Positions 31,163-40,431 of a stretch of 54,587 nucleotides of DNA are shown here, piece after piece (the stretch's first letter is position 1; every line of letters begins with the position of its first letter). Under the pieces are notes generated by a model. That model saw only the letters and a list, made by a program, of their open reading frames with translations. It did not search any database and was not told the DNA's origin. The stretch covers positions 1 through 54,587 of the forward strand of contig NZ_PJBC01000015.1 of assembly GCF_002836515.1 (NCBI RefSeq), given 5' to 3'. A program made the position numbers and the translations under genes. The stretch comes from Pseudomonas sp. Choline-02u-1 (GTDB lineage: Bacteria > Pseudomonadota > Gammaproteobacteria > Pseudomonadales > Pseudomonadaceae).

Positions 31163-33229
31163 TTACGCATCGGGCAGGGCCTGGAATGGCGATTCTTTGT
31201 CCGTACGCTCTTTTTTGCCCCAGGCGGCGATGCCGACCTTGAGCGCATAGAACAGGATGCTGAACACCACGAACAGGAACAGCGCGGTGAGTGTGGCGTT
31301 GGTGTAGGCGTTGAAGATCACGTGCTGCATCTGCTCGACGCTTTTCGCCGGTGCCAGCACCTGACCATTGGCCAGCGCATCGCTGTACTTCTTGGCCAGG
31401 GACAGGAAGCCGATCGCCGGGTTGGCGTCGAACAGCTTGATGAAGCCAGCCGTGGTGGTGCAGATCAACAGCCATGTAGCCGGCAACAGGGTGACCCAGA
31501 TGTAGCGCTGGCGCTTCATCTTGATCAGAACCACGGTGCCGAGCATCAGCGCGATACCGGCGAGCATCTGGTTGGAGATGCCGAACAATGGCCACAGGGT
31601 GTTGATGCCGCCCAGTGGATCGATCACGCCCTGATACAGCAACCAGCCCCACATCGCCACACAACCGGCGGTGGCAATCAGGTTGGCAGTCCACGATTCG
31701 GTACGCTTCAGCGCCGGAACGAAGGAACCGAGCAGGTCCTGCAGCATGAAACGCCCGGCACGGGTACCGGCGTCGACAGCCGTCAGAATGAACAGCGCTT
31801 CGAACAGGATCGCGAAGTGGTACCAGAACGCCATGGTGTTTTCGCCCGGCAGGACACTGTGCAGGATCTGCGCAATACCCACCGCCAGGGTCGGCGCACC
31901 ACCGGCGCGAGCCAGGATTGTGGTTTCGCCGATGTCATGGGCAACCGCTTGCAGCGCCTCCGGCGTGATTGCGAAGCCCCAACTGGTGACCATTTGCGCT
32001 ACTGACGCGGCATCACTGCCAACCACGGCGGCCGGGCTGTTCATGGCGAAGTACACGCCCGGCTCGATCACCGAAGCGGCAACCATGGCCATGATCGCCA
32101 CGAACGATTCCATCAGCATGCCGCCGTAACCGATGTAACGGGCGTTGGTTTCGTTATCCAAAAGCTTCGGCGTGGTGCCCGAAGAAATCAGTGCGTGGAA
32201 ACCCGATACCGCGCCGCAGGCAATGGTGATGAACAGGAACGGGAACAGACCGCCCTTCCACACCGGCCCGGTGCCGTCGACGAACTGGGTCAGCGCCGGC
32301 ATTTTCAGCTCGGGCATGGTCACCAGAATGCCGATCGCCAGCGCGACGATGGTGCCGATCTTGAGGAAGGTCGACAGGTAGTCACGCGGCGCCAGAATCA
32401 GCCAGACCGGCAGCGATGCAGCCACAAAACCGTAACCGACCAGCATCCAGGTAATCTGCACACCGGTGAAGGTGAAGGCTTTGGCCCATACCGGATCGGC
32501 AGCAATCTGCCCGCCCAGCCAGATCGAACCGAGCAGCAGCAACACACCGACCACGGAGATCTCGCCGATGCGGCCCGGGCGGATGTAGCGCATGTAGATG
32601 CCCATGAACATCGCGATCGGGATGGTCGCCATCACGGTGAAGATGCCCCACGGGCTCTCGGCCAAGGCCTTGACCACGATCAGCGCCAGCACCGCGAGGA
32701 TGATGATCATGATCAGGAAGCAGCCGAACAGTGCGATGGTTCCGGGAATCCGGCCCATCTCTTCACGCACCATGTCGCCCAGGGAACGGCCGTTGCGTCG
32801 GGTCGACATGAACAGGACCATGAAGTCCTGCACCGCGCCCGCCAGCACCACACCGGCAATCAGCCAGAGTGTGCCGGGCAGATACCCCATCTGCGCCGCC
32901 AGCACCGGACCGACCAGCGGCCCCGCGCCAGCGATGGCCGCGAAGTGGTGACCGAAAAGAATGTGTTTGTTGGTCGGCACATAGTCCAGACCATCGTTGT
33001 TGAGCACGGCGGGGGTGGCCCGACGCGGATCCAGTTGCATCACGTTGTTGGCGATGAACAGACTGTAGTAACGGTACGCAACCAGATAAATGGCCACGGC
33101 AGCGACCACAATCCACAAGGCGTTGATCGCCTCGCCGCGGCGCAATGCCACTACGCCCAGGGCGCACGCTCCTACGATTGCCAGCACGAGCCAGGGTAAG
33201 TGGCGCAGCAGGCTATTATTATTTTTCAT
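31163..33229 (-). CDS. cstA: Carbon-starvation/pyruvate transporter CstA (BtsT-like)
   Basis: A 688-residue polytopic inner-membrane protein of the CstA family with about 16-18 helices. Hallmarks are HHFAAIAGAGPLVGPVLAAQ (near residue 95), GAVQDFMVLFMSTRRNGRSL, GAVSGFHALISSGTTPK and NETNARYIGYGGMLMES. CstA and its relative BtsT take up pyruvate (peptides were proposed earlier) and are induced on carbon limitation. The start at 33229 gives MKNNNSLLRHLPWLV; an upstream frame extension to 33301 is not conserved in type. Genes ybdD and yjiA follow on the same strand, and mapZ diverges upstream. Confidence 0.95.
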   Translation of the reverse strand: MKNNNSLLRHLPWLVLAIVGACALGVVALRRGEAINALWIVVAAVAIYLVAYRYYSLFIANNVMQLDPRRATPAVLNNDGLDYVPTNKHILFGHHFAAIAGAGPLVGPVLAAQMGYLPGTLWLIAGVVLAGAVQDFMVLFMSTRRNGRSLGDMVREEMGRIPGTIALFGCFLIMIIILAVLALIVVKALAESPWGIFTVMATIPIAMFMGIYMRYIRPGRIGEISVVGVLLLLGSIWLGGQIAADPVWAKAFTFTGVQITWMLVGYGFVAASLPVWLILAPRDYLSTFLKIGTIVALAIGILVTMPELKMPALTQFVDGTGPVWKGGLFPFLFITIACGAVSGFHALISSGTTPKLLDNETNARYIGYGGMLMESFVAIMAMVAASVIEPGVYFAMNSPAAVVGSDAASVAQMVTSWGFAITPEALQAVAHDIGETTILARAGGAPTLAVGIAQILHSVLPGENTMAFWYHFAILFEALFILTAVDAGTRAGRFMLQDLLGSFVPALKRTESWTANLIATAGCVAMWGWLLYQGVIDPLGGINTLWPLFGISNQMLAGIALMLGTVVLIKMKRQRYIWVTLLPATWLLICTTTAGFIKLFDANPAIGFLSLAKKYSDALANGQVLAPAKSVEQMQHVIFNAYTNATLTALFLFVVFSILFYALKVGIAAWGKKERTDKESPFQALPDA

Positions 33230-33388
33230 TTTATTATTCCAGCCAGGGTGGACAAGAAAGACAGCCACCCCGAGTTTAGCGCTTACGGCGCCAAAGGCCA
33301 TACCCCGACATAGGTCTAGACGCTTGAGCGATTGGCTGGCGTCCGCATTCGCGGTCTATAGTCAGCGAACCTTCATGAGGATTGCGCC

Positions 33389-33757
33389 ATGAGTGAGCAC
33401 CCTGCCAATCGACGTCGTTTCAAACGTATTGCGTTCGATGCCCGAACCGAGCTGAAACAGGGCGAGTACATCTGGCCGGTCAAACTGATCGACCTATCGC
33501 TCAAGGGTCTGCTGATCGAGCGACCGGAGCCGTGGCTCGGGAATAAAGAGCAGGACTTCTTCGTCGACATTCATCTGAGCGAAGACGTCGATATCCAGAT
33601 GGATGTGCATCTGGCGCATGAGGAGAACGGGCACTTGGGGTTCATCTGTCGCCACATCAGCCTGGAATCGATCCAGCGCCTGCGCCGGTTGATCGAGCTG
33701 AATCTGGCGGATGAGGCCGAGCTGGAACGCGAACTGGGTGCACTGATCGAGATCTGA
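33389..33757 (+). CDS. mapZ: PilZ-domain cyclic-di-GMP receptor MapZ
   Basis: A 122-residue single-domain PilZ protein with both ligand motifs: RRRFKR (RxxxR, Arg9 and Arg13) and DLSLKG (DxSxxG, Asp35-Gly40). The C-terminal helix IQRLRRLIELNLADEAELER matches PA4608/MapZ of P. aeruginosa, which on binding cyclic-di-GMP sequesters the chemotaxis methyltransferase CheR1 and changes flagellar switching. The gene order cstA-mapZ-radA is the same as there. Start ATG 33389 follows GAGGA (33377-33381). The presence of morA 12 kb away puts a producer/degrader and a receptor of the same messenger in this window. Confidence 0.92.
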   Translation: MSEHPANRRRFKRIAFDARTELKQGEYIWPVKLIDLSLKGLLIERPEPWLGNKEQDFFVDIHLSEDVDIQMDVHLAHEENGHLGFICRHISLESIQRLRRLIELNLADEAELERELGALIEI

Positions 33758-33768
33758 CCTGGCCCCCT

Positions 33769-33853
33769 GTAGGAGCTGCCGAAGGCTGCGATCTTTTGAT
33801 CCTGATCTTTTAAAAGCAAGATCAAAAGATCGCAGCCTTCGGCAGCTCCTACA
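33769..33853. repeat. REP pair, type B (inverted)
   Basis: GTAGGAGCTGCCGAAGGCTG and its inverted partner at the right end, with GATCTTTTGATC-like inner arms. It separates the convergent mapZ and radA genes and may serve as a transcription barrier. Confidence 0.92.
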
Positions 33854-33866
33854 TAGGGGATTGTGG

Positions 33867-35234
33867 TTACTCGAAGAGTGCGTCCAGGGCTTGTTCGAGG
33901 CGAGTCACGGCAATGATCTGTAAGCCCGCCGGCGACTCTTTCGGTGCGTTGCCCTTGGGTACGATCGCGCGTTTGAAGCCGTGCTTGGCCGCTTCTTTCA
34001 AGCGCTCCTGGCCGCTCGGCACCGGGCGTACTTCGCCGGAAAGGCCAACTTCGCCGAACACCAGCAGATCATGCGGCAACGGCCGGTTGCGCAAGCTCGA
34101 CATGACTGCCGCCATCAGCGCCAGATCCGACGCCGTCTCCAGCACCTTCACGCCACCCACCACGTTGAGGAAAACGTCCTGATCGTGGGTCGGAATCCCG
34201 CCATGGCGATGCAGCACGGCAAGCAGCATCGCCAGACGGTTCTGATCCAGGCCCAGCGTCACTCGGCGCGGATTGGCCAGATGACTGTCATCGACCAGCG
34301 CCTGCACTTCGACCAGCATCGGTCGAGTGCCTTCCCACGTTGCCATGACCACACTGCCCGGGACTTCTTCCTGAGCGCGCGTGAGGAAAATCGCCGATGG
34401 ATTGGAGACCTCTTTCAGACCCTTGTCGGTCATGCCGAACACGCCCAACTCGTTGACCGCGCCGAAACGGTTTTTCACCGCACGCAGCAGACGCAGACGA
34501 CCATCGGATTCACCTTCGAAATACAGCACGGTGTCGACCATGTGTTCCAGGACACGAGGACCGGCCAAAGCGCCCTCTTTGGTGACGTGGCCGACGAGGA
34601 AGATCGCTGTCCCGCTCTGCTTGGCGTACCGCACCAGCAGCGCCGCGCTTTCACGCACCTGGGACACGCCGCCCGGCGCCGATTGCAATTGTTCGGTGAA
34701 AATGGTCTGGATCGAGTCGATCACCATCACCTTGGGCTTTTCCTGGCGGGCGGTGGCGATGATGGTTTCGATGCAGGTTTCGGTCATCACCCGCAGTTGA
34801 TCCTGCGGCAGGCCGAGACGGCGTGCACGCATCGCCACTTGCTGCTGGGATTCCTCACCGGTGACGTAAAGCGCCGGCATGCTCTTGGCCAGATTGCACA
34901 GGGTCTGCAGCAAAATGGTCGACTTGCCGATACCCGGATCACCGCCGATCAGCACCACCGAACCGTCCACCAGACCGCCGCCGAGCACGCGATCGAGTTC
35001 ACCGGAAGCGGTGGAAAAACGTGGAATTTCTTCGATGCTGACTTCGGCCAGGGTCTTGATCTGCGCCTGCTGGCCAGCCCAGCCGGTGCGCCCGGTGGGT
35101 GCCGTGGCACCGCCGCTTTCGATCATGGTTTCGGTCAGGGTGTTCCAGGCACCGCACTCGCCGCACTGCCCGGCCCACTTGGGAAAGGTTGCGCCGCACT
35201 CGGTGCAGCCGTACATGCGCTTGGCCTTGGCCAT
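33867..35234 (-). CDS. radA: DNA repair protein RadA
   Basis: A 455-residue RecA-like helicase that promotes branch migration of recombination intermediates. Domains in order: a four-cysteine zinc finger (Cys10, 13, 24, 27), a RecA-type ATPase with Walker A GDPGIGKST (98-106), the RadA-specific KNRFG motif, and a Lon-protease-like C-terminal domain (GGVKVLETASDLAL, GEVGLSGEVRPV) that has no proteolytic role. Length and motifs are complete. ATG 35234 is the only sensible start. It lies between mapZ and the ankyrin gene, as in P. aeruginosa. Confidence 0.97.
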   Translation of the reverse strand: MAKAKRMYGCTECGATFPKWAGQCGECGAWNTLTETMIESGGATAPTGRTGWAGQQAQIKTLAEVSIEEIPRFSTASGELDRVLGGGLVDGSVVLIGGDPGIGKSTILLQTLCNLAKSMPALYVTGEESQQQVAMRARRLGLPQDQLRVMTETCIETIIATARQEKPKVMVIDSIQTIFTEQLQSAPGGVSQVRESAALLVRYAKQSGTAIFLVGHVTKEGALAGPRVLEHMVDTVLYFEGESDGRLRLLRAVKNRFGAVNELGVFGMTDKGLKEVSNPSAIFLTRAQEEVPGSVVMATWEGTRPMLVEVQALVDDSHLANPRRVTLGLDQNRLAMLLAVLHRHGGIPTHDQDVFLNVVGGVKVLETASDLALMAAVMSSLRNRPLPHDLLVFGEVGLSGEVRPVPSGQERLKEAAKHGFKRAIVPKGNAPKESPAGLQIIAVTRLEQALDALFE

Positions 35235-35281
35235 CAGAACCCCCGGAACAAAAGACGCGATGATAACGCAGCCATCGCCGA

Positions 35282-35827
35282 TCAGTGCGGCGCAGCGGTG
35301 CGGATTTCGCCGCTGGCCAGACGCGCGGCACTGTTGCCCAGCGGATCCTCGGCATTGAGGTCGGCGCCCTTGGCTTTTAATGCATCGAGCAATTCCAGAC
35401 GTTTGAACAGCCCGGCATACATCGCCGCTGTCTGGCCGGCGCCGTTACGTTGGTCGGGGCTGCAATCGGTGGCCATCAGGCGCCGGGCGATCTGCAACTC
35501 GCCTTTGAAAATCGCGCCCATCAGCGCCGTGTTGCCGCGTTGATCCTGCGCACAGGCATCGGCTCCGGCGGCGAGCAGGCGTTCAACCGCCGGCGCCTGA
35601 CCGTGATATGCCGCCAGAATAAGCGCGGTGTAACCCTTGCTGTCACGGGTATCGAGGGAATAACCGGACTCGATAAACGTCTCGAGCATCGGCACATCGC
35701 CGCGCCGGGCGGCATCGAAGTAGTAATCCTGCAACTGCGCCTTGAGCGACTCGGGGCTTTGCTCGACCGGCGCCGCCGACGCTGCGAACGACAGACACGC
35801 GGTCAACCATAAAAGACAAATACGCAT
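35282..35827 (-). CDS. ankB: Periplasmic ankyrin-repeat protein, AnkB-like
   Basis: A 181-residue exported protein: signal peptide MRICLLWLTACLSFAASA with an Ala-Ser-Ala cleavage site, then four to five ankyrin repeats (for example DSKGYTALILAAYHGQAPAV and DQRGNTALMGAIFKGELQI). In P. aeruginosa AnkB is encoded with KatB and is needed for full KatB catalase activity, probably as a periplasmic scaffold against peroxide. Here the gene lies 59 bases downstream of katB on the same strand, so the same pairing is expected. Start ATG 35827 follows AGGAGAG; an upstream in-frame start at 35881 would bury the signal peptide. Confidence 0.88.
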   Translation of the reverse strand: MRICLLWLTACLSFAASAAPVEQSPESLKAQLQDYYFDAARRGDVPMLETFIESGYSLDTRDSKGYTALILAAYHGQAPAVERLLAAGADACAQDQRGNTALMGAIFKGELQIARRLMATDCSPDQRNGAGQTAAMYAGLFKRLELLDALKAKGADLNAEDPLGNSAARLASGEIRTAAPH

Positions 35828-35886
35828 CGAACTCTCTCCTGAACGCACGCGAGGCCGGACGGGCCCTCGCGTGCGCCGCATCGCTA

Positions 35887-37428
35887 TCAGTCGGTCAGTT
35901 TCGCCGCCAGTGCTTTCACGCGGCCGAGATCGCCCTTGGCCACCTCGGTCACGCCGCTGCCGTACTCAGGGTCGGCCTTGTACAGGAACGACAGAATGAT
36001 GTGTTTGCTCTCGTCATCGGTGGTAGCCAGCGAGCCGCCGAAGCTGTCAATCAGGTCGCGACGCTCCTGCTTGCTGTACGAGCGATACAGATCACCGGCC
36101 TGCTTGAAGTTCTGCTCACGCTGAATCTTCGCCTGCTGGGTGCTGCCCGACAGCGCCGACTGGCTGTAACGCGCCGCTGGCGTCTCTTCACGCGGTTGCA
36201 GGCGACTTGGCTGGTAATTGACGCCGGACTGGCTGGCGCCGAAGTTCATCGCGCCGTCCTGATTACCATTGTTCACTGCGGTTTTCGGCGCGTTGATCGG
36301 CAATTGCAAAGCGTTGGCGCCGAGGCGATACATCTGCGTATCGGCATAAGAGAACACCCGCCCCTGCAACAAGCGGTCTTCCGAAGGCTCGATACCCGGA
36401 ACGACGTTGGCCGGCGCCATGGCCACTTGTTCGGTTTCCTGGAACACGTTGGCAGGATTACGGTTCAAGACCATTTGTCCCACTTTGCGCTCGGCAATCC
36501 CCGGCCAGATCTTGGTTGCATCCAGCGGGTCGAAATCGAACGTGGACAAATCCTGCGGCTTGAGAACTTGCACGTACAAGTCCCACTTCGGAAAGTTACC
36601 CTTGTTGATATTGCTCACCAAGTCGTTGGTCATGTGACTGTAATCCTGACCCTGAACTTCGCTGACTTGTTTTGGCGTGAGATTCTTGATGCCTTGCAAA
36701 CTCTTCCAATGAAACTTCACATAGTGAACTTCATTTTTTGCATTGATCAGCTTGTAGGCATGCACGCCATTACCATCCATCTCTCGATAACTGGCCGGCG
36801 TGCCGTAGTTGGAATACAACTCGGTCAGTGTGCGGGTGGCTTCGGGTACGTGCGAGAAGAAATCGAACCGGCGCGAATCATCATCGAGGTTAGTGCGTGG
36901 ATCGGGTTTGAAGGCGTGCACCATGTCCGGGAACTTGATCGCATCGCGGATGAAGAAGGTCGGGAAGTTGTTGCCGACCAGATCCCAATTACCGTCAGCG
37001 GTGTAGAACTTGGTGGCGAAGCCGCGCGGGTCGCGCAGGGTTTCCGGGGAATGGTTGCCGTGCACCACGGCCGAAAAACGCACGAATACTGGCGTGCTCT
37101 GACCTGCTGCGAACACCTTGGCCTTGCTCAGGTCGCTGAGGTCGTCGGTCACGGTGAAGGTGCCGTGGGCTCCGGTACCGCGCGCATGCACGACGCGCTC
37201 GGGGATGCGTTCACGGTCGAAGCGCTGCAGCTTCTGGATCAGCTGCACATCCTGCAAAAGCACCGGGCCGGTGGCCCCAGCGGTTTGCGAGTTCTGATTG
37301 TCACCGACAGCAGCGCCATTATCGCGGGTCAGCGGAGCGGCATTGACCGAGAAGGTCAGCAGGCTGGCGGTGAGGACGCCGAGGGTGCGGCGATGGGGAA
37401 AAGCCCCCAGTCCAGGAGTGGTTGTCAT
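35887..37428 (-). CDS. katB: Periplasmic-type catalase KatB
   Basis: A 513-residue haem catalase that dismutates hydrogen peroxide. An N-terminal signal peptide (residues 1-31, ending VNAA) indicates export. The distal catalytic His is His81 in VVHARGTGAHG, the active-site Asn lies in GNNFPTFFIRDAIKFPD, and the proximal haem Tyr is Tyr361 in RVFSYADTQMYRLG. Length fits small-subunit clade 1-type catalases. ATG 37428 follows GAGGAA six bases upstream. In P. aeruginosa katB is peroxide-induced through OxyR; the 285-base divergent region shared with mscL did not show me a clear OxyR site. It is followed by ankB. Confidence 0.95.
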   Translation of the reverse strand: MTTTPGLGAFPHRRTLGVLTASLLTFSVNAAPLTRDNGAAVGDNQNSQTAGATGPVLLQDVQLIQKLQRFDRERIPERVVHARGTGAHGTFTVTDDLSDLSKAKVFAAGQSTPVFVRFSAVVHGNHSPETLRDPRGFATKFYTADGNWDLVGNNFPTFFIRDAIKFPDMVHAFKPDPRTNLDDDSRRFDFFSHVPEATRTLTELYSNYGTPASYREMDGNGVHAYKLINAKNEVHYVKFHWKSLQGIKNLTPKQVSEVQGQDYSHMTNDLVSNINKGNFPKWDLYVQVLKPQDLSTFDFDPLDATKIWPGIAERKVGQMVLNRNPANVFQETEQVAMAPANVVPGIEPSEDRLLQGRVFSYADTQMYRLGANALQLPINAPKTAVNNGNQDGAMNFGASQSGVNYQPSRLQPREETPAARYSQSALSGSTQQAKIQREQNFKQAGDLYRSYSKQERRDLIDSFGGSLATTDDESKHIILSFLYKADPEYGSGVTEVAKGDLGRVKALAAKLTD

Positions 37429-37713
37429 CTCAGATTCCTCTGGTTTTATTGGGCGCATCCGGGTGCGCCACACCAAGGCTAGAGGCCTGTGCCGCAGAAC
37501 ATAAATAGAAAGAACATAACGCCACGATTGAAGAATTTGCCTGTGCAATCAGCGATTTAACGCGTATTTCGCGCGCGACTGCTGGCACTTTGCAAACTAA
37601 TCGTCAATTGATGTGTCGATAAAAACGGGCATTGTAAGAAGGTGTTTCGCGCAATAGGCGTTTCGCTGATTTACACTGCTCACACCAAACTCATCTGTAA
37701 CAAGGAAATAACT

Positions 37714-38127
37714 ATGGGCGTGCTTAGCGAGTTCAAGGCCTTCGCGGTCAAAGGCAATGTGGTCGATATGGCCGTCGGTATCATCATCGGCGCGGCGTTC
37801 GGCAAGATCGTTTCGTCGTTTGTCGGCGACGTGATCATGCCGCCGATCGGCCTGTTGATCGGTGGGGTCGACTTCAGTGATCTGGCCGTCACGCTCAAAG
37901 CCGCCCAGGGTGACGCGCCCGCCGTGGTGCTGGCTTACGGCAAATTTCTGCAGACGGTGCTGGATTTCGTGATCGTCGCATTCGCGATTTTCATGGGCGT
38001 CAAAGCCATCAACCGCCTCAAGCGCGAAGAAGCCGTCGCACCGACCGCGCCGCCGATCCCGAGCAAGGAAGAGCAACTGCTGGGCGAGATTCGCGACCTG
38101 CTCAAGGCGCAGAACGAACGGCCCTGA
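37714..38127 (+). CDS. mscL: Large-conductance mechanosensitive channel
   Basis: A 137-residue inner-membrane channel that opens under hypo-osmotic shock and releases solutes. The N-terminal [20 protein letters not shown] and first helix [19 protein letters not shown] are diagnostic; the second helix is [18 protein letters not shown]. The cytoplasmic tail contains the usual Pro-rich stretch and [10 protein letters not shown] bundle helix. AAGGA (37702-37706) sets the start at ATG 37714. Divergent from katB and followed by a perfect-palindrome terminator. Confidence 0.97.
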   Translation: MGVLSEFKAFAVKGNVVDMAVGIIIGAAFGKIVSSFVGDVIMPPIGLLIGGVDFSDLAVTLKAAQGDAPAVVLAYGKFLQTVLDFVIVAFAIFMGVKAINRLKREEAVAPTAPPIPSKEEQLLGEIRDLLKAQNERP

Positions 38128-38144
38128 AGCATTCGCTTCGCAAT

Positions 38145-38170
38145 AAAACGGCACCTGCGGGTGCCGTTTT
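38145..38170. terminator. Bidirectional terminator between mscL and fpr
   Basis: AAAACGGCACC-TGCG-GGTGCCGTTTT forms a perfect stem with A4 on the left and T4 on the right, between convergent genes that end at 38127 and 38173. Confidence 0.92.
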
Positions 38171-38172
38171 CG

Positions 38173-38949
38173 TTACCAGTAATTCTCCACGGCAACCTGC
38201 CCCGGCTTGCGCGTCAGGCTCAGACGCATGTCGCGCTGCTTGAGCAAGGCGCGGGTGTCGTCGATCATCTGCGGGTTGCCGCACAACATTACCCGCGAAT
38301 GCTCTGGCGAAAGTTGAACGCCTGCCGCTCGCTCCAGTTCGCCATTTTCGATCAGCGTAGTAATCCGGCCCTGCAACGCCCCGGGATGCGCTTCACGGGT
38401 CACGGTCGGGATGAATTGCAGCTTGTGCGCATGCTCTCTGAGGTAGTCACGTTGCGCCAACCCGGCGATCAACGCCTGATAGGCCAGCTCCCGCGCTTCA
38501 CGCACGCTGTAAACCAGGATGATGCGCTCGAATTTTTCCCAGACTTCGAAGTCCTGCAGGATCGACAGAAACGGCGCCACTCCGGTACCGGTGGACAGTA
38601 ACCACAGATCTCGGCCGTCGACAAAGCGATCCAGCGTCAGGTAGCCGAACGCCTGACGCTCGACCATCAAAGTGTCGCCAACCTGGAGCCGGCTCAGCTC
38701 ACTGGTGAATTCGCCGCCCGGCACGACGATGGAAAAGAACTCAAGAAACTCGTCGAACGGCGACGACATCATCGAGTAAGCGCGCCAGACCGTGCTGCCG
38801 TCAGCCTTGGTCACGCCCAGCCGCGCGAACTGGCCGGCGCGGAAGCGAAACCCGGGATCGCGGCTGGTGCGTAGCGTGAACAGATTCGGGGTCAACGGTT
38901 GCACATCAAGCAAGGTCTGGGTGGTGTATTTCTCGGCACTGGCAGTCAT
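38173..38949 (-). CDS. fpr: Ferredoxin--NADP+ reductase
   Basis: A 258-residue flavoprotein that passes electrons between NADPH and ferredoxin or flavodoxin. The FAD-binding RxYS motif is RAYSMMS (about 51-57), the pyrophosphate loop follows (VPGGEFTSELSRL), and the NADP loop is STGTGVAPFLSI. The C-terminus VENYW is of the bacterial Fpr type in which the final aromatic stacks on FAD. AGGAGTG ahead of ATG 38949 fixes the start. In P. aeruginosa an fpr gene follows katB-mscL in the same way, linking it to oxidative-stress redox supply. Confidence 0.93.
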   Translation of the reverse strand: MTASAEKYTTQTLLDVQPLTPNLFTLRTSRDPGFRFRAGQFARLGVTKADGSTVWRAYSMMSSPFDEFLEFFSIVVPGGEFTSELSRLQVGDTLMVERQAFGYLTLDRFVDGRDLWLLSTGTGVAPFLSILQDFEVWEKFERIILVYSVREARELAYQALIAGLAQRDYLREHAHKLQFIPTVTREAHPGALQGRITTLIENGELERAAGVQLSPEHSRVMLCGNPQMIDDTRALLKQRDMRLSLTRKPGQVAVENYW

Positions 38950-39236
38950 GAGGCACTCCTTGAGACGATCGGCCTCAGTGTCCCGCAAAACAGGCTCGCC
39001 AAACACTCGTGATTGGTAATGATATTCAGGCGATCGCCGCCGCGCGGGCCGGGTTCACCTGACAGCTGAACGCTATCGCGCGGTAATCCTTCAAGTATTT
39101 GCGTGCAAAAAAACGTACCATTCAGGCCTCTCCGAGTGATGACGCACACCGCTTGCATCGCAGTCCACTCGGTCGGATCCCGTCGCACGACATGCAGGCA
39201 ACGGGATATCTGCCGAATAGCCTGAGTCCCCGCCCC

Positions 39237-40361
39237 ATGCCTTTGCTCGAAACACCTTTCGCCCAACTCGACCTGATCCGCCAGCCCGAACAGCAGAATG
39301 AACCGCTGCAAGCCTTCGATGCAGCCGACGAATACCTGCTCAATCATCTGGCCAGTGAACAACTGGCAAGCAGCGCCCGCGTGCTGGTGCTCAACGACAG
39401 CTTCGGCGCTCTGGCGATCAGTCTGCTGGGCAAGGTCGAGGTGAGCAGCAGCGGCGACTCGTTCCTGGGTTTCGTCGGGCTGGAAAAGAATCTGCTGCGC
39501 AACGGCCAGGCGTTCGACGCGATCCGTCCGATACCGGCCAGTGAGCCTCTGGTCGGGCCGTTTGATCGGGTGCTGATCCGGGTTCCCAAGACCTTGGCGC
39601 TCCTGGAGGAGCAGTTGATCCGCCTGCAAGGACAACTCGCTCCGGGCGCGCAAGTGATCGCCGCCGCCATGATCAAGCATCTGCCGCGTGCTGCCGGCGA
39701 TCTGCTGGAGCAATACATCGGCCCGGTGCAGGCGTCGTTGGCGGTGAAAAAAGCCCGGCTGCTGATTGCCACGCCTGAAACCAAAGCGCCCGCTACATCG
39801 CCCTACCCGACTCGTTATCGCCTCGACGAACCGGCGATCGAACTACTCAACCATGCCAACGTGTTCTGCCGCGAAGGCCTGGACATCGGCACTCGCGCCT
39901 TTCTGCCGCATCTGCCCAACAACCTTGGCAACGCGCGAGTCGCCGACCTGGGTTGCGGCAACGGTGTTCTGGCAATTGCCAGTGCCCTACGGAACCCGGA
40001 TGCGCATTACACGCTGGTCGATGAATCGTTCATGGCGGTGCAATCGGCTGCCGAGAACTGGCGCGCGGCGTTGGGCGATCGCGAAGTCATCGTGCGCGCT
40101 GGCGACGGTCTGGCCGGGCAAGCGCCGCAGTCACTGGACGTGGTGCTGTGTAATCCCCCCTTCCATCAGCAGCAGGTGGTCGGCGACTTCCTCGCCTGGC
40201 GCATGTTCCAGCAGGCGCGCGAGGCGCTGGTAGTCGGCGGTGCGCTGTACATCGTCGGCAATCGTCACCTTGGCTATCACAGCAAACTGGCGCGCTTGTT
40301 CCGCGGTGTCGAGCAAGTTGCGGCCACGCCGAAGTTCGTCATCCTCAAAGCCCGAAAATAG
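39237..40361 (+). CDS. rlmG: 23S rRNA (guanine1835-N2)-methyltransferase
   Basis: A 374-residue RsmC/RlmG-type methyltransferase with a duplicated architecture: an N-terminal domain that has lost the cofactor site and a C-terminal catalytic domain. The latter carries the SAM motif ADLGCGNGVLAIAS (about 237-250) and the catalytic NPPFHQQQ typical of exocyclic-amine methylases. RlmG modifies G1835 of 23S rRNA. ATG 39237 (MPLLETPFAQLDLI) gives the family length; no good ribosome site is seen and several upstream in-frame starts exist, so the exact start is somewhat uncertain. Confidence 0.9.
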   Translation: MPLLETPFAQLDLIRQPEQQNEPLQAFDAADEYLLNHLASEQLASSARVLVLNDSFGALAISLLGKVEVSSSGDSFLGFVGLEKNLLRNGQAFDAIRPIPASEPLVGPFDRVLIRVPKTLALLEEQLIRLQGQLAPGAQVIAAAMIKHLPRAAGDLLEQYIGPVQASLAVKKARLLIATPETKAPATSPYPTRYRLDEPAIELLNHANVFCREGLDIGTRAFLPHLPNNLGNARVADLGCGNGVLAIASALRNPDAHYTLVDESFMAVQSAAENWRAALGDREVIVRAGDGLAGQAPQSLDVVLCNPPFHQQQVVGDFLAWRMFQQAREALVVGGALYIVGNRHLGYHSKLARLFRGVEQVAATPKFVILKARK

Positions 40362-40371
40362 TACCGGGCAT

Positions 40372-40394
40372 AAAAAACCCTCCGTGAGGAGGGT
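40372..40394 (-). terminator. Rho-independent terminator of the cio operon
   Basis: ACCCTCC-GTGA-GGAGGGT (40377-40394) is preceded by a run of six As, which reads as a U-tract on the minus strand. It lies just past the DUF2474 gene stop, and may also end rlmG weakly in the other direction. Confidence 0.85.
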
Positions 40395-40431
40395 TGCAAA
40401 GCCGTACCCGAAGGCGCCGGGACGGGATGTA

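Noticed and set aside
37429..37713. OxyR operator between katB and mscL
   Set aside because: No convincing ATAG-N7-CTAT pattern set was seen; regulation by OxyR would be an assumption from P. aeruginosa only.
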